NCBI GenBank assembly: GCA_017853275.1
Contig: JAFMJV010000007.1
Span: 27,127 to 91,126 of the forward strand
DNA from: Chloroflexota bacterium
GTDB lineage: Bacteria > Chloroflexota > Limnocylindria > Limnocylindrales > CSP1-4
DNA: 64,000 nt
Direction: 5' to 3'
Of this stretch, positions 18,658-27,623 are shown in pieces (the first letter of the stretch is position 1; each line of letters starts with the position of its first letter). A program made the position numbers and the translations under genes. The notes beneath the pieces were generated by a model. The model worked only from the letters and a program-made list of their open reading frames with translations, was not told where the DNA came from and made no database searches.

Positions 18658-19419
18658 ATGACCGATCGCCGCCCCCGCACCATCGCCGCGCTCGCCCTCC
18701 TGGCCGCGCTCGCCCTTCCGCTCGCCGCCCCCGCTGCGGCCAAGCAGAGTGGCGCGGAACAGGGCGGCGCAGAGCCCTCGCCCACCCCCGCGCTCACCTG
18801 GGCGCCGCTCGTCACGCCGCCACCGATCGTCATCCCCGGACCCCTCACCCCCCAGGCGCTCGCGGACGGGTACGTGCTCGGCGCGGCGGACGCCCCGGTG
18901 GAGGTCCAGGTCTGGGAGGACTTCCAGTGCCCCTTCTGCCGGCGCTGGGCGGAGCAGGTGAAGCCGCTCCTCATCGAGCGCTACATCCTCCCGGGAGAGG
19001 TCCGGCTCGTCTTCCGCCCCCTCTTCTTCCTCGGCGAGGAATCGCGCTGGGCGGCGGTGGCGGCGGACCTCGCCGCGGAGCAGAACCACTTCTGGGCGCT
19101 CCACGACCTCTTCTACGCCAACCAGATGGGCGAGAACGTGGGGAGCTTCTCGCTCGACCGGATCCTGTCCATGGCGGAGGCGGCCGGCGTGGAGATGGAG
19201 ACCTTCCGCGCCGGGCTCGTCCTGGATGCCGCGCGGGCGCGCTACGCGCAGCTCGAGCGGTCCGTCCTGCCGGATGCGGTGGCCTGGCAGGTGGACCGCA
19301 CGCCCACGGTGATCGTCAACGGGGTGAAGCTGGAATCGCCGGACTGGGAGAGCGTGGATGCGGCGATCGCGGCCGCGCTCGCCCCGGCGCCGAGCCCGGC
19401 CCCCTCCCCTGCCGGCTGA
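18658..19419 (+). CDS. Secreted DsbA-family thioredoxin-fold protein
   Basis: Signal peptide, ADAPVEVQVWEDFQCPFCRRWAEQ (CPFC motif), cis-Pro RTPTVIVNG. Confidence 0.85.
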   Translation: MTDRRPRTIAALALLAALALPLAAPAAAKQSGAEQGGAEPSPTPALTWAPLVTPPPIVIPGPLTPQALADGYVLGAADAPVEVQVWEDFQCPFCRRWAEQVKPLLIERYILPGEVRLVFRPLFFLGEESRWAAVAADLAAEQNHFWALHDLFYANQMGENVGSFSLDRILSMAEAAGVEMETFRAGLVLDAARARYAQLERSVLPDAVAWQVDRTPTVIVNGVKLESPDWESVDAAIAAALAPAPSPAPSPAG

Positions 19420-19434
19420 GGGGCGCGCCCCGGG

Positions 19435-19818
19435 TCAGTCGTCCAGGGCGAGGGTCGCCTCGATCTCGATCTTCATCCCGGGGAGCGGGAGCGTGGCCTG
19501 GACGGTGGTCCGGGCCGGGCGGTCCGCGGGGAAGCGCTCCGCGTAGACCGCGTTGAAGCGGGCGAACTCCCTCACGTCCGCGAGGAAGACGTTCACCTTC
19601 ACCGCGCGGGAGAGGTCCGCGCCCGCGAGGGCGGCGATCGCGGCCAGGTTGTCCAGGGTGAGCCGCGTCTGCTCCTCGATCGAGCCCTCCACGACCGCGC
19701 CGGTCGCCGGATCGACCGGCCCCTGGCCGGAGATGTAGAGGAGCCGTCCCGCGGCGATCACGCCATGGGAGTAGGGCAGCGTCTGGGCCACGCCGGGGCG
19801 CATGAGGGTCTGGCGCAT
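19435..19818 (-). CDS. RidA family protein
   Basis: YSHGVIAAGRLLYISGQGPVDPATG..., RTTVQATLPLPGMKIEIEA. Confidence 0.88.
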   Translation of the reverse strand: MRQTLMRPGVAQTLPYSHGVIAAGRLLYISGQGPVDPATGAVVEGSIEEQTRLTLDNLAAIAALAGADLSRAVKVNVFLADVREFARFNAVYAERFPADRPARTTVQATLPLPGMKIEIEATLALDD

Positions 19819-19915
19819 GGGCTCTCCTCCTGGGGATCGGATCGGGATGCCGGCCACGGTGGCCCGCCGCCCCATCATCGCGCGCCCGGGCCGTCCCGCG
19901 CGGGGCGGATCCGCG

Positions 19916-20977
19916 TCAGCCGGGCGGCTCGACCCGGAGGAGGACCTTCAGGGCATCCCGCTCGTCCAGCCGCCGGAAGGCGTCCGCGAAATCGGCCAGG
20001 GGGACGATCCCCGAGATCAGCGGGGCGATGTCCAGCCGTCCCGAGACGAGGAACGATTCGACCTGGTACCACGTGGCGTACATCAGCCGCCCGTTGATGC
20101 CCAGCACGGTGGCGCCCTTGAAGATGATGTCGTTCGGGAGGTCGAGCTCCACGGGGCGCGATGGGAGCCCGAGGAGCGCCGCGCGGCCGCCGTTGCGGAG
20201 CGCCCGGAAGCCCGCCCGGATCGCGGACGGCGCGCCGCTCATCTCGAGGAGGACCTGGGCACCCTCCCCCGCGGTGAGCTTCCGCACCGCGTCCGGCCAG
20301 CCCGGATCCGTGGCCGGGAAGGTGGCATCCGCCCCCATCCGGCGGGCCTGCGCGAGGCGGTCCTCCTCCACGTCCGTGGCGATGATCGTGCCCGCCCCCG
20401 CGGCCCGCGCGATCGCGATCGCCATCAGGCCGATCACCCCGGCGCCGGTGACGAGGACGGAGCGACCGGAGACGCCCGCCGCCATCACCGTGTGCATCGC
20501 GTTCCCGAGCGGGTCCATGATCGCCGCGATCTCGTCCGGGATCGCCGGGTCCACGGGCCACACGTTCTCCTCCGGGAGAAGGAGGTAGTCCGCGAAGGTC
20601 CCGTCCCGGTCCACGCCGAGGATGTCCACCGTCTCGCAGATGTGACCGTTCCCCGAGCGGCATGGCTCGCAGGCGCCGCACCCGATGTGACCCTCCCCGG
20701 AGACGCGCGCGCCCACCGCCACCCGGCGGACGGCCTCGCCCACCGCGGCGACCGTCCCCACGAACTCGTGGCCAACGGTGAGCGGCGGGGCGATGCGCGA
20801 AGCGGCCCACGGGTCCCAGGCCTGGATGTGGCGGTCCGTGCCGCAGATCCCCGCGTAGCGCACACGGATCAGGACGTCGCGCGGACCGGGCCGCGGGACG
20901 GGGATCTCCGCAAGGAGGAGCCCCGGACCGGCGGTCTCCTTGCGGAGCGCGCGCATCCGCTCCGGGAGGAAGGTCAC
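19916..20977 (-). CDS. tdh: Zinc-dependent alcohol dehydrogenase, L-threonine 3-dehydrogenase-like
   Basis: RYAGICGTDRHIQAWDPWAASRIAPPLTVGHEFVG; structural zinc Cys cluster CGACEPCRSGNGHIC. Confidence 0.8.
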   Translation of the reverse strand: MTFLPERMRALRKETAGPGLLLAEIPVPRPGPRDVLIRVRYAGICGTDRHIQAWDPWAASRIAPPLTVGHEFVGTVAAVGEAVRRVAVGARVSGEGHIGCGACEPCRSGNGHICETVDILGVDRDGTFADYLLLPEENVWPVDPAIPDEIAAIMDPLGNAMHTVMAAGVSGRSVLVTGAGVIGLMAIAIARAAGAGTIIATDVEEDRLAQARRMGADATFPATDPGWPDAVRKLTAGEGAQVLLEMSGAPSAIRAGFRALRNGGRAALLGLPSRPVELDLPNDIIFKGATVLGINGRLMYATWYQVESFLVSGRLDIAPLISGIVPLADFADAFRRLDERDALKVLLRVEPPG

Positions 20978-23283
20978 GCGGCCCCGTTCGCGTCGCCGGC
21001 GGAGATCGCGGCGAGGACCTCCGGTGCGGTCATCGGGAGCGTGGCGAGACGGGCGCCCGTGGCGGCGGCGATCGCGTTCGCGACCGCGGCCGCGCCGCCG
21101 CAGACCGGTGCCTCGCCCACGCCGCGCGCGCCGAGCGGGCCGTCCGGGGCGGGGACCTCCACGATCCGCGCCTCGATCGGCGGGATCGCGCTCGCGCGGG
21201 GGACCGCGTAGTCCATGAAGGAGCCGGTGATCGGCTGGCCCGTCTCGTCGAAGCGGAGCGCCTCCCAGAGCGCCCACCCGAGCCCCTGGACGGCGCCGCC
21301 GCGCATCTGACCCTCGATGAGCGCGGGGCTGATCGCCTTCCCGGCATCCTGGATCAGGACGTAGCCGAGGACGGTCACCTCGCCGGTCTCCTGGTCCACG
21401 CGGACGTGGGCGAGATGGCCGGTGGAGCCGGGCGCGAGCGCCGGGGTCTCGGTGGATCCCTGGCCCTCGATCGGCTGGCCGTTCACGCCCTTCCCCTCGC
21501 CCCGTGCGGCGAGCGTGGCCACGGGGATCCCGCGCTCCGGGGCGCCCCGGGGCCGGACGATCCCGTCCACCACCTCGAGGTCCCCGGGCTCGATCTCCAT
21601 CTCCTGGGACGCGTAGCGCAGGAGCCGCTCGCGTGCCTCGGTGGCGGCGGCCACCACGGACCGGCCCACGCTGTAGGTGACGACCGAGCCGCCGCTCGTG
21701 GGCGAGGTGAGCGCCACGTGCGCGTCCGCCACGATGACCGTGACATCCTCCGGGCGGATCCCGAAGGCATGCGCGGCGAGCGCCTGGAAGGTGCCGGTGG
21801 TCCCGCTCATGTCCACGACCCCGGTGATCAGGGTGAGCGTCCCGTCCCCTTCCAGCCGCGCGGAGACCGAGGCGGGCGCGCACGCGCCGGCCCAGACGCC
21901 GACCCCGAGGCCGACCCCTTCCCCCGCGGGGAGCGTGGCGCGGCCGGCCCAGAGCGGGTGCCGCTCCACCTCATCGAGGATCGCGGAGACGCCGATGACC
22001 GGCCAGGGGGTCCCGTCCGCCATCGGGTCGCCGGTCTGTGACAGGTTCCGGCGGCGCAGCTCGAGCGGGTCGATGCCGAGGCGCCCGGCGAGCTCGTCCA
22101 GCGCCGATTCGATCGCGAAGGAGGCCTGGGGGCCGCCGGGGCCGCGATACGAGCCGGTCCCCACCCGGTTCGTCTCCACGCCGAAGGCCTGGATATCGAG
22201 CGCCTCCCAGCGCCAGGGGCCCGCCACGAGGATCGCGGCGATCGATTCGATCGTCCACTCCGACCATGCGCCGGAATCGAAGACGAGGCGGGCGCGGAGG
22301 CCGGTGAGCGTCCCGTCCGCGCGCGCACCCACCTCCAGCTCCAGGACGGATCCCGGGGCAGGGTTCGTGGCGAGGATGTCCTCGCGCCGGGTCATCGCCA
22401 CGCGGACCGGGCGGCCGAGCGCGAGCGCGGCCCCCACGGCGAGCGGATCCGTCACGAGGAGCTTGGATCCGAAGGCACCGCCGAGGGGGGTCCCGCGGAC
22501 CCGGACCTTCGCGAGCGGGAGCCCGAAGATCTTCGCCAGCTGGCTCCGCGCGTACTGCGTCCCCTGCGCCGCGACCGCGAGCTCGACCCCGCCGTCCGCG
22601 GTGGGGATCGCGGTCGCCGCGTGCGGCTCGAGGTAGGCCTGGTAGACCCACGGGGTGGTGTAGCGGCGGCGGATGACGACATCGCTCGCGGCCAGGGCGG
22701 CATCGATCTCGCCACGCGCATGGTGGTGGCGGCCCACCACGTTCCGGGAGAGCGCGAGGGCGGGCGCCGCCGCCTCCTCGTGGCCGCCGATCCCGGCATG
22801 GATGCTGCGGATCTCCTCGCCGTCGTGCTCCTGGGCACGCTCGCGGGCGAGCGGCGAGGACGGATCCATGGCGGCTTCCGCGTCCAGGACGACGGCGAGC
22901 GGGGTCGCGTTCACCCAGACGCGCGCGGCACCGTCCGCGGCAGCCTCCGGCGTCTCCGCCACCACGAGCGCGATCGGCTGGCCCGCGAAGACCGCCTCGC
23001 GGCCGGCGAGCGGCGAGAACATCCGCATATCGCCCTTGCCGCGGATCGGCAGGTCCTCCGCGGTGAGGACCGCCACGACGCCGGGGACGGCGAGCGCCTC
23101 CGTGGTCTCGAGGGAATCGATCCGGGCGTGGGCGTAGACGGAGAGGACGAGCCGGGCATGGAGAAGGCCCGGGACGGCCTCGTCCGCGCAGTAGCGGATC
23201 GAGCCGGTGACGCGCTCGCGGGCGTCCGGCCGGGCACGGCGCCCGCCGATCACGGCACTCTCGGGATGGACGGGTGCGGTCAT
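20974..23283 (-). CDS. Xanthine dehydrogenase/CoxL-family molybdopterin-binding large subunit (orphan)
   Basis: GGAFGSK, QAYLEPHAA, ARGVGEAPVCGGAAAVANAI motifs; no FAD or 2Fe-2S subunit gene adjacent. Confidence 0.9.
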   Translation of the reverse strand: MTAPVHPESAVIGGRRARPDARERVTGSIRYCADEAVPGLLHARLVLSVYAHARIDSLETTEALAVPGVVAVLTAEDLPIRGKGDMRMFSPLAGREAVFAGQPIALVVAETPEAAADGAARVWVNATPLAVVLDAEAAMDPSSPLARERAQEHDGEEIRSIHAGIGGHEEAAAPALALSRNVVGRHHHARGEIDAALAASDVVIRRRYTTPWVYQAYLEPHAATAIPTADGGVELAVAAQGTQYARSQLAKIFGLPLAKVRVRGTPLGGAFGSKLLVTDPLAVGAALALGRPVRVAMTRREDILATNPAPGSVLELEVGARADGTLTGLRARLVFDSGAWSEWTIESIAAILVAGPWRWEALDIQAFGVETNRVGTGSYRGPGGPQASFAIESALDELAGRLGIDPLELRRRNLSQTGDPMADGTPWPVIGVSAILDEVERHPLWAGRATLPAGEGVGLGVGVWAGACAPASVSARLEGDGTLTLITGVVDMSGTTGTFQALAAHAFGIRPEDVTVIVADAHVALTSPTSGGSVVTYSVGRSVVAAATEARERLLRYASQEMEIEPGDLEVVDGIVRPRGAPERGIPVATLAARGEGKGVNGQPIEGQGSTETPALAPGSTGHLAHVRVDQETGEVTVLGYVLIQDAGKAISPALIEGQMRGGAVQGLGWALWEALRFDETGQPITGSFMDYAVPRASAIPPIEARIVEVPAPDGPLGARGVGEAPVCGGAAAVANAIAAATGARLATLPMTAPEVLAAISAGDANGAA

Positions 23284-23318
23284 CGTCGCTCGCCTCCTGC
23301 TCGCTGGGTCGCGCCCGG

Positions 23319-23324
23319 AGCGTA
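23319..23324 (-). promoter_or_regulatory. -10 element TACGCT
   Basis: Upstream of ATG 23283. Confidence 0.4.
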
Positions 23325-23408
23325 GCGCAGCGCCGACCTGCCCGCGCCCCCGGGACGGCGCATCATGCGCAGGCCGGTGACCGCCGGTGGGTGGCCGGCG
23401 GAGGACGG

Positions 23409-24404
23409 GTGGGGATCGAGATCGTCGCGGGGCTGGGGGCCGCGCTCTGCTGGGGGATCTTCGCCTGGATCGGGACGGTCGCGGCGCGCCGGATGGGCGG
23501 CTGGATCGTGAACCTCGGCGCCACCCTCTTCACGCTCGTCGTCATCCTCCCCGCCTTCCCCTTCGCGTGGCCGGAGCGGCTCGCCGACCCCGGGACGACC
23601 GCCATCGTCATCCTCGCGATCGCCGCCCTGTGCGTCCTCCTCGCGGATGCGCTCACCTTCCAGCTCCTCACCGTGGCGCCGGTCGCCCTCGTCTACCCGA
23701 TCTTCGCGAGCAACAGCGCGATCGTCGTCCTCCTCGCGGTCCTCATCCTCGGCGAGACGCTCGTCCCGCTCCAGGTGCTCGCGATCGTCCTCGTGGCGGT
23801 GGGGATCTTCGCGATCGCATGGCGGCCGGAGGAGCGGCCGCTCCGTGCCCGGCGGCGTGCAGCTGCCCTCGCGAGCACGGTCGAGCCGGGTGACACGCCG
23901 GCTCCGGCGCCCCGGCGCTCGCTCGGATCGCTCTTCGTCCGGCCCGGGGGTGGCGCAGGACGGCCCGCGGACCAGGCCTCGCTCGCGGTCATCGCCGCGG
24001 CGCTCGGTCTCATGGTCCTCGCCGCGGTCGGCGTCTTCCTCGGCGCCACGCAGATCAAGGAGCTCGGCTGGTATCCGCCGCTCCTCGTGGAGCGCGGGCT
24101 CCAGTCGATCCTCATCACCGGGCTCCTGGTGGGGGGGCATCCGCCGGCCGCCCGGCTCCGGGAGATCGGACGACGCTGGTGGGCGGCGCTCCTCGTCATG
24201 GGCGTCCTCAACGCGGTGGCCGCGATCTTCTACGGGCTGGGGAACCAGCTCGGCTCCACGGCGGTGACCGCCACGATCACCTCCACCTTCGTGGCGGTGC
24301 CCGTGATCCTGGGGATCGTCGTCTTCCGCGAGCGGCCGGCGCGCCGCCAGGTGGCGGGGATCGTGGCCGCGCTCGGCGGGACGATCCTCCTCGGCGCGGC
24401 CTGA
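23409..24404 (+). CDS. DMT superfamily (EamA) transporter
   Basis: About ten hydrophobic segments; VYPIFASNSAIVVLLAVLILGETLVPLQVLAIVLV EamA repeat; GTG start. Confidence 0.8.
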   Translation: MGIEIVAGLGAALCWGIFAWIGTVAARRMGGWIVNLGATLFTLVVILPAFPFAWPERLADPGTTAIVILAIAALCVLLADALTFQLLTVAPVALVYPIFASNSAIVVLLAVLILGETLVPLQVLAIVLVAVGIFAIAWRPEERPLRARRRAAALASTVEPGDTPAPAPRRSLGSLFVRPGGGAGRPADQASLAVIAAALGLMVLAAVGVFLGATQIKELGWYPPLLVERGLQSILITGLLVGGHPPAARLREIGRRWWAALLVMGVLNAVAAIFYGLGNQLGSTAVTATITSTFVAVPVILGIVVFRERPARRQVAGIVAALGGTILLGAA

Positions 24405-24426
24405 TCCGGCCGCGGCCGCGGATCAG
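24401..24426. terminator. Bidirectional hairpin containing both convergent stop codons
   Basis: ctgatccg-gccgcggccg-cggatcag; TGA 24402-24404 (+) and TCA 24423-24425 (-). Confidence 0.6.
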
Positions 24427-25448
24427 TAGCCCGCGCCCGCCTCCACGACGTTGATCTGCGGCTCGCCCGCGAGGTCGCGGCGGAGCTGCTCGGCGAGGAT
24501 GACCGCGGTGAGGTGCCAGAGGTGGTCGCGATCCCCGATCGCGGAGATGTGCGGGGTGACGAGGAGGTTCGGGGCCGCCCAGAGCGGGTCATCGGGTGGG
24601 AGCGGCTCGGGGGTGGTCACGTCCACGATCGCGCCGCCGAGCCGGCCCGCATGGAGCGCCGCCCCGAGCGCGGCCTGGTCCACGAGGGCGCCACGCCCCA
24701 CGTTGTGGAGCCACGCATCCGGGCGCATCCGCGCGAGGACGGCCGCGCTCACGATCCCCCGCGTGGCCGGGGTGAGCGGCGCCGTGAGGAGGAGGTGGTC
24801 CGCGTCCGCGACCGCGTCCGCGAGATCCCCGGGTGCCACCCAGCGGTCCGGGATCATCCCCTCCGGGTCCCCGGTGCCGGGCTCCCGCCAGCCCGGATCC
24901 GCGCGCCGGTCCGGGTCGCGCTTCACCGCCGTGATCCGGACGCCGAGCGCGTCCAGAAGGCGGGCCGTCTCGCGGCCGATGCTCCCGTAGCCCACGATGA
25001 CGGCCCGCCGGCCACGGAGCCGGAGCCCGGCAAGGCCGCTCTCCGCGCCCTCCCAGCGGCGCTCCGCGTGCGCGGCCATCCGGGCAGGGATCCGCTGCGC
25101 CGCGTGGAGGACGCCCGCGACCAGGTACTCCGCCATGTGGACCGCGTGGATCCCGCTCCCGTTCGTGACCACGATCCCGCGCGACCACGGGTCGAGCGGG
25201 GGGATCCCCTCCACGCCTGCCGCCGCGGTGAAGACCCAGCGGAGCCGGGGCATCCCCGCAGAGCTCATCGGGACCGTGCTCGCCACGAGGATCTCCGCCT
25301 CGGGGTCGATGAGCGCATCGACCCACGCCTGGCTGTCCTCGCCCCCGTGGATGATCTCCAGGCGCGGGTGGACCGCGGCGAGGAGCGCCCGGTCCGCCTC
25401 CGTGAAGGGATAGACGGAGCGGACGCGGATCCGCCCGGCGCCGCTCAT
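24423..25448 (-). CDS. D-2-hydroxyacid dehydrogenase
   Basis: VGYGSIGRETARLL (GxGxxG), HNVGRGALVDQ (Arg), TTPEPLPPDDPLW (Glu), VTPHIS (His). Confidence 0.87.
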   Translation of the reverse strand: MSGAGRIRVRSVYPFTEADRALLAAVHPRLEIIHGGEDSQAWVDALIDPEAEILVASTVPMSSAGMPRLRWVFTAAAGVEGIPPLDPWSRGIVVTNGSGIHAVHMAEYLVAGVLHAAQRIPARMAAHAERRWEGAESGLAGLRLRGRRAVIVGYGSIGRETARLLDALGVRITAVKRDPDRRADPGWREPGTGDPEGMIPDRWVAPGDLADAVADADHLLLTAPLTPATRGIVSAAVLARMRPDAWLHNVGRGALVDQAALGAALHAGRLGGAIVDVTTPEPLPPDDPLWAAPNLLVTPHISAIGDRDHLWHLTAVILAEQLRRDLAGEPQINVVEAGAGY

Positions 25449-26476
25449 CCGGCGACCGTGGCGATCACCTCCGGCGAGAGCGCCGACACATCGGCGATCC
25501 CGCACATCCCGGTCTCCTCCGCGAGCTCCGTGGTGAGCGCACCGAGGACGCGCGTGACGCCCTCCGCCCCGCCGCACGCGAGGCCCCAGCAGACGGAGCG
25601 GGCGGAGAAGACGGCGCGGGCACCGAGCGCGAGCGCGATGAGCGCATCGGTCCCGTTCCGGACGCCGCCGTCCAGGTAGACCTCCGCCTTCCCGGCGACC
25701 GCCGCCACGACCCCGGGGAGGGCGTCGATCGCCGCCACGGAGCGGGCGACCTGGCGGTTGCCGTGGTTCGAGACGAGGATCCCGCGGGCCCCCGAATCGA
25801 GCGCGCGGCGGGCGTCATCGCCGTGGAGGATCCCCTTGGGCACGATCGGGAGCGAGGTGATCCCGGCCATCCAGGAGAGGTAGCTCCAGTCGTTCTTCGC
25901 CGTGAGATCGTGCGTGGAGGCGCCGTGGGCGAGCGTGACGCCGGCGGGGAGCCGGAAGCCGACCGAGGCCGGGGTATGGGAGACGGGGAGCGGCGTGTTC
26001 ACGAGCGGGACGATCGCCTTGACGCCCGCTGCCTCCGCCTGGCGGATCACCTCCGCGAGCGCGTCGCGGTCCACCCAGTTGTAGAGCTGGAGCCAGAGCG
26101 TGGCGTCCGGGGCGGCGGTCGCGATCTCGCCGATCGGGATCGTGCTGTTCACCGGGGCGATGAAGATCGCGCCGGCGGCCGCGGCACCCCGCGCCATCGC
26201 TGCTTCCCCATCCGGATGGAGCGCCTTCTGGATCCCGATCGGGGCGATCCCGATCGGCGTCCGGACCTCCGTGCCGAGGACGGTGGTGGCGGTGCGCACG
26301 GCGGAGACGTCGCGCAGCACGCGCGGCAGGAGCCGGAAGCGGCGGAAGGCGCCCGCGTTGTCCGAGACCGCGGCCTCACCGGAATCGATCCAGCCGAGGA
26401 CGGGCTCGGGGAGGATGAGCCGCGCGACCTCACGGTAGTGGCGGGGGTCGAGCCGGTCGAGCAGCGCGTCGCTCAT
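25445..26476 (-). CDS. FMN-dependent alpha-hydroxy-acid oxidising protein (2), variant signature
   Basis: LVSNHGNRQVARSVAAIDALP; YLDGGVRNGTDALIALALGARAV. Confidence 0.86.
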   Translation of the reverse strand: MSDALLDRLDPRHYREVARLILPEPVLGWIDSGEAAVSDNAGAFRRFRLLPRVLRDVSAVRTATTVLGTEVRTPIGIAPIGIQKALHPDGEAAMARGAAAAGAIFIAPVNSTIPIGEIATAAPDATLWLQLYNWVDRDALAEVIRQAEAAGVKAIVPLVNTPLPVSHTPASVGFRLPAGVTLAHGASTHDLTAKNDWSYLSWMAGITSLPIVPKGILHGDDARRALDSGARGILVSNHGNRQVARSVAAIDALPGVVAAVAGKAEVYLDGGVRNGTDALIALALGARAVFSARSVCWGLACGGAEGVTRVLGALTTELAEETGMCGIADVSALSPEVIATVAG

Positions 26477-26523
26477 GCGGGGTCTCCTTCTCCTCGGGGG
26501 CGCCACTCTCCGGGCGCCGGGCC

Positions 26524-26529
26524 ATCGTA
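26524..26529 (-). promoter_or_regulatory. -10 element TACGAT
   Basis: Upstream of ATG 26476. Confidence 0.4.
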
Positions 26530-26579
26530 GCGACCGGCGCGGGGCGCGGCGGGGCGGTCCGGCGCATCCGGGCCGGCGC

Positions 26580-26585
26580 TAGACT
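26580..26585 (+). promoter_or_regulatory. -10 element TAGACT
   Basis: Upstream of ATG 26637. Confidence 0.45.
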
Positions 26586-26636
26586 CCCGGTTCGGGCCCG
26601 ACCACCGGTGGCCGGGCCGGCACCGATGGAGGCGGC

Positions 26637-27623
26637 ATGGGCGCGACACTTCCCCGGATCGTCACGATCGTCGATTCCGAGGGTCTTCTCGCGCCCGGCA
26701 TCGAGCGGCTCCGGGAGCGCGACGTGGAGGTCCGGATCCTCCCCGCCGGGACCCCCCAGCCCGAGGCCGCCCGCCTCGCCGCCGGATCGAGCGCCCTCCT
26801 CGTGGGGACCTCCACCTTCAAGGCGCCGGAGCTCGACCTCCTCACCGGCGTGCGCCTCATCGTGCGTGCGGGGATCGGCTACGACGTCATCGACCACGTG
26901 GCCGCGGCCGAGCGCGGGATCTGGGTGGCGAACGTCCCGGACTACTGCGCGGACGAGGTCGCGGACCACACCGTCCTCCTCCTCATGGCCGCTGCCCGGC
27001 GCCTGGACGAGGGGCTGCGGCTCTTCCGCGATGCGGGCCGCTGGCTGATCTACGAGAAGCTCTCCCCGGTCTACCGGCCCTCGGAGCGGACGCTCGGCAT
27101 CGTGGGCATGGGCCGGATCGGGGCGCGCGTGGCGGCCCGTGCGGCGGCCTTCGGCTGGAAGGTGATCGGCCACGATGCGGTCCTCCCCCCGGAGACGATC
27201 CGCGCCCGGGGTGCCGAGCCCGTCTCGCTCGAGGAGCTCTTCCGGCGCTCCAACGCCGTCACCCTCCACTGCCCGCTCTCGGACGAGACGCATCACCTCG
27301 TGAACGCGGAGCGGCTCGCGCTCATGCCGCGCGGCGCGATCGTCGTGAACACCTCGCGCGGCGGGCTCATCGACATCGATGCCCTGGATGCGGCGGTCGT
27401 CTCCGGCCAGGTCTCCGCGGCCGGGCTGGACGTGCTGGAGGACGAGCCGAACGTCCGGATGGACCAGCCGATCCTCACCCGCCCGAACGTCATGGTCACC
27501 TCGCACCTCGCGTGGTACTCCGTGGATGCGCGGCGCGAGCTCGCGATCCTGTGCGCGGAGGAGGCGATCCGCGTCATCGAGGGGGGCGAGCCGCGGAACC
27601 CGGTGAACCGGCCCGTCCGCTGA
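26637..27623 (+). CDS. D-2-hydroxyacid dehydrogenase, C-terminal-binding-protein/SerA-like
   Basis: VGMGRIGARVAARAAAFGWKV, VNTSRGGLID, DVLEDEPN, VTSHLAWYSVDARREL. Confidence 0.88.
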   Translation: MGATLPRIVTIVDSEGLLAPGIERLRERDVEVRILPAGTPQPEAARLAAGSSALLVGTSTFKAPELDLLTGVRLIVRAGIGYDVIDHVAAAERGIWVANVPDYCADEVADHTVLLLMAAARRLDEGLRLFRDAGRWLIYEKLSPVYRPSERTLGIVGMGRIGARVAARAAAFGWKVIGHDAVLPPETIRARGAEPVSLEELFRRSNAVTLHCPLSDETHHLVNAERLALMPRGAIVVNTSRGGLIDIDALDAAVVSGQVSAAGLDVLEDEPNVRMDQPILTRPNVMVTSHLAWYSVDARRELAILCAEEAIRVIEGGEPRNPVNRPVR

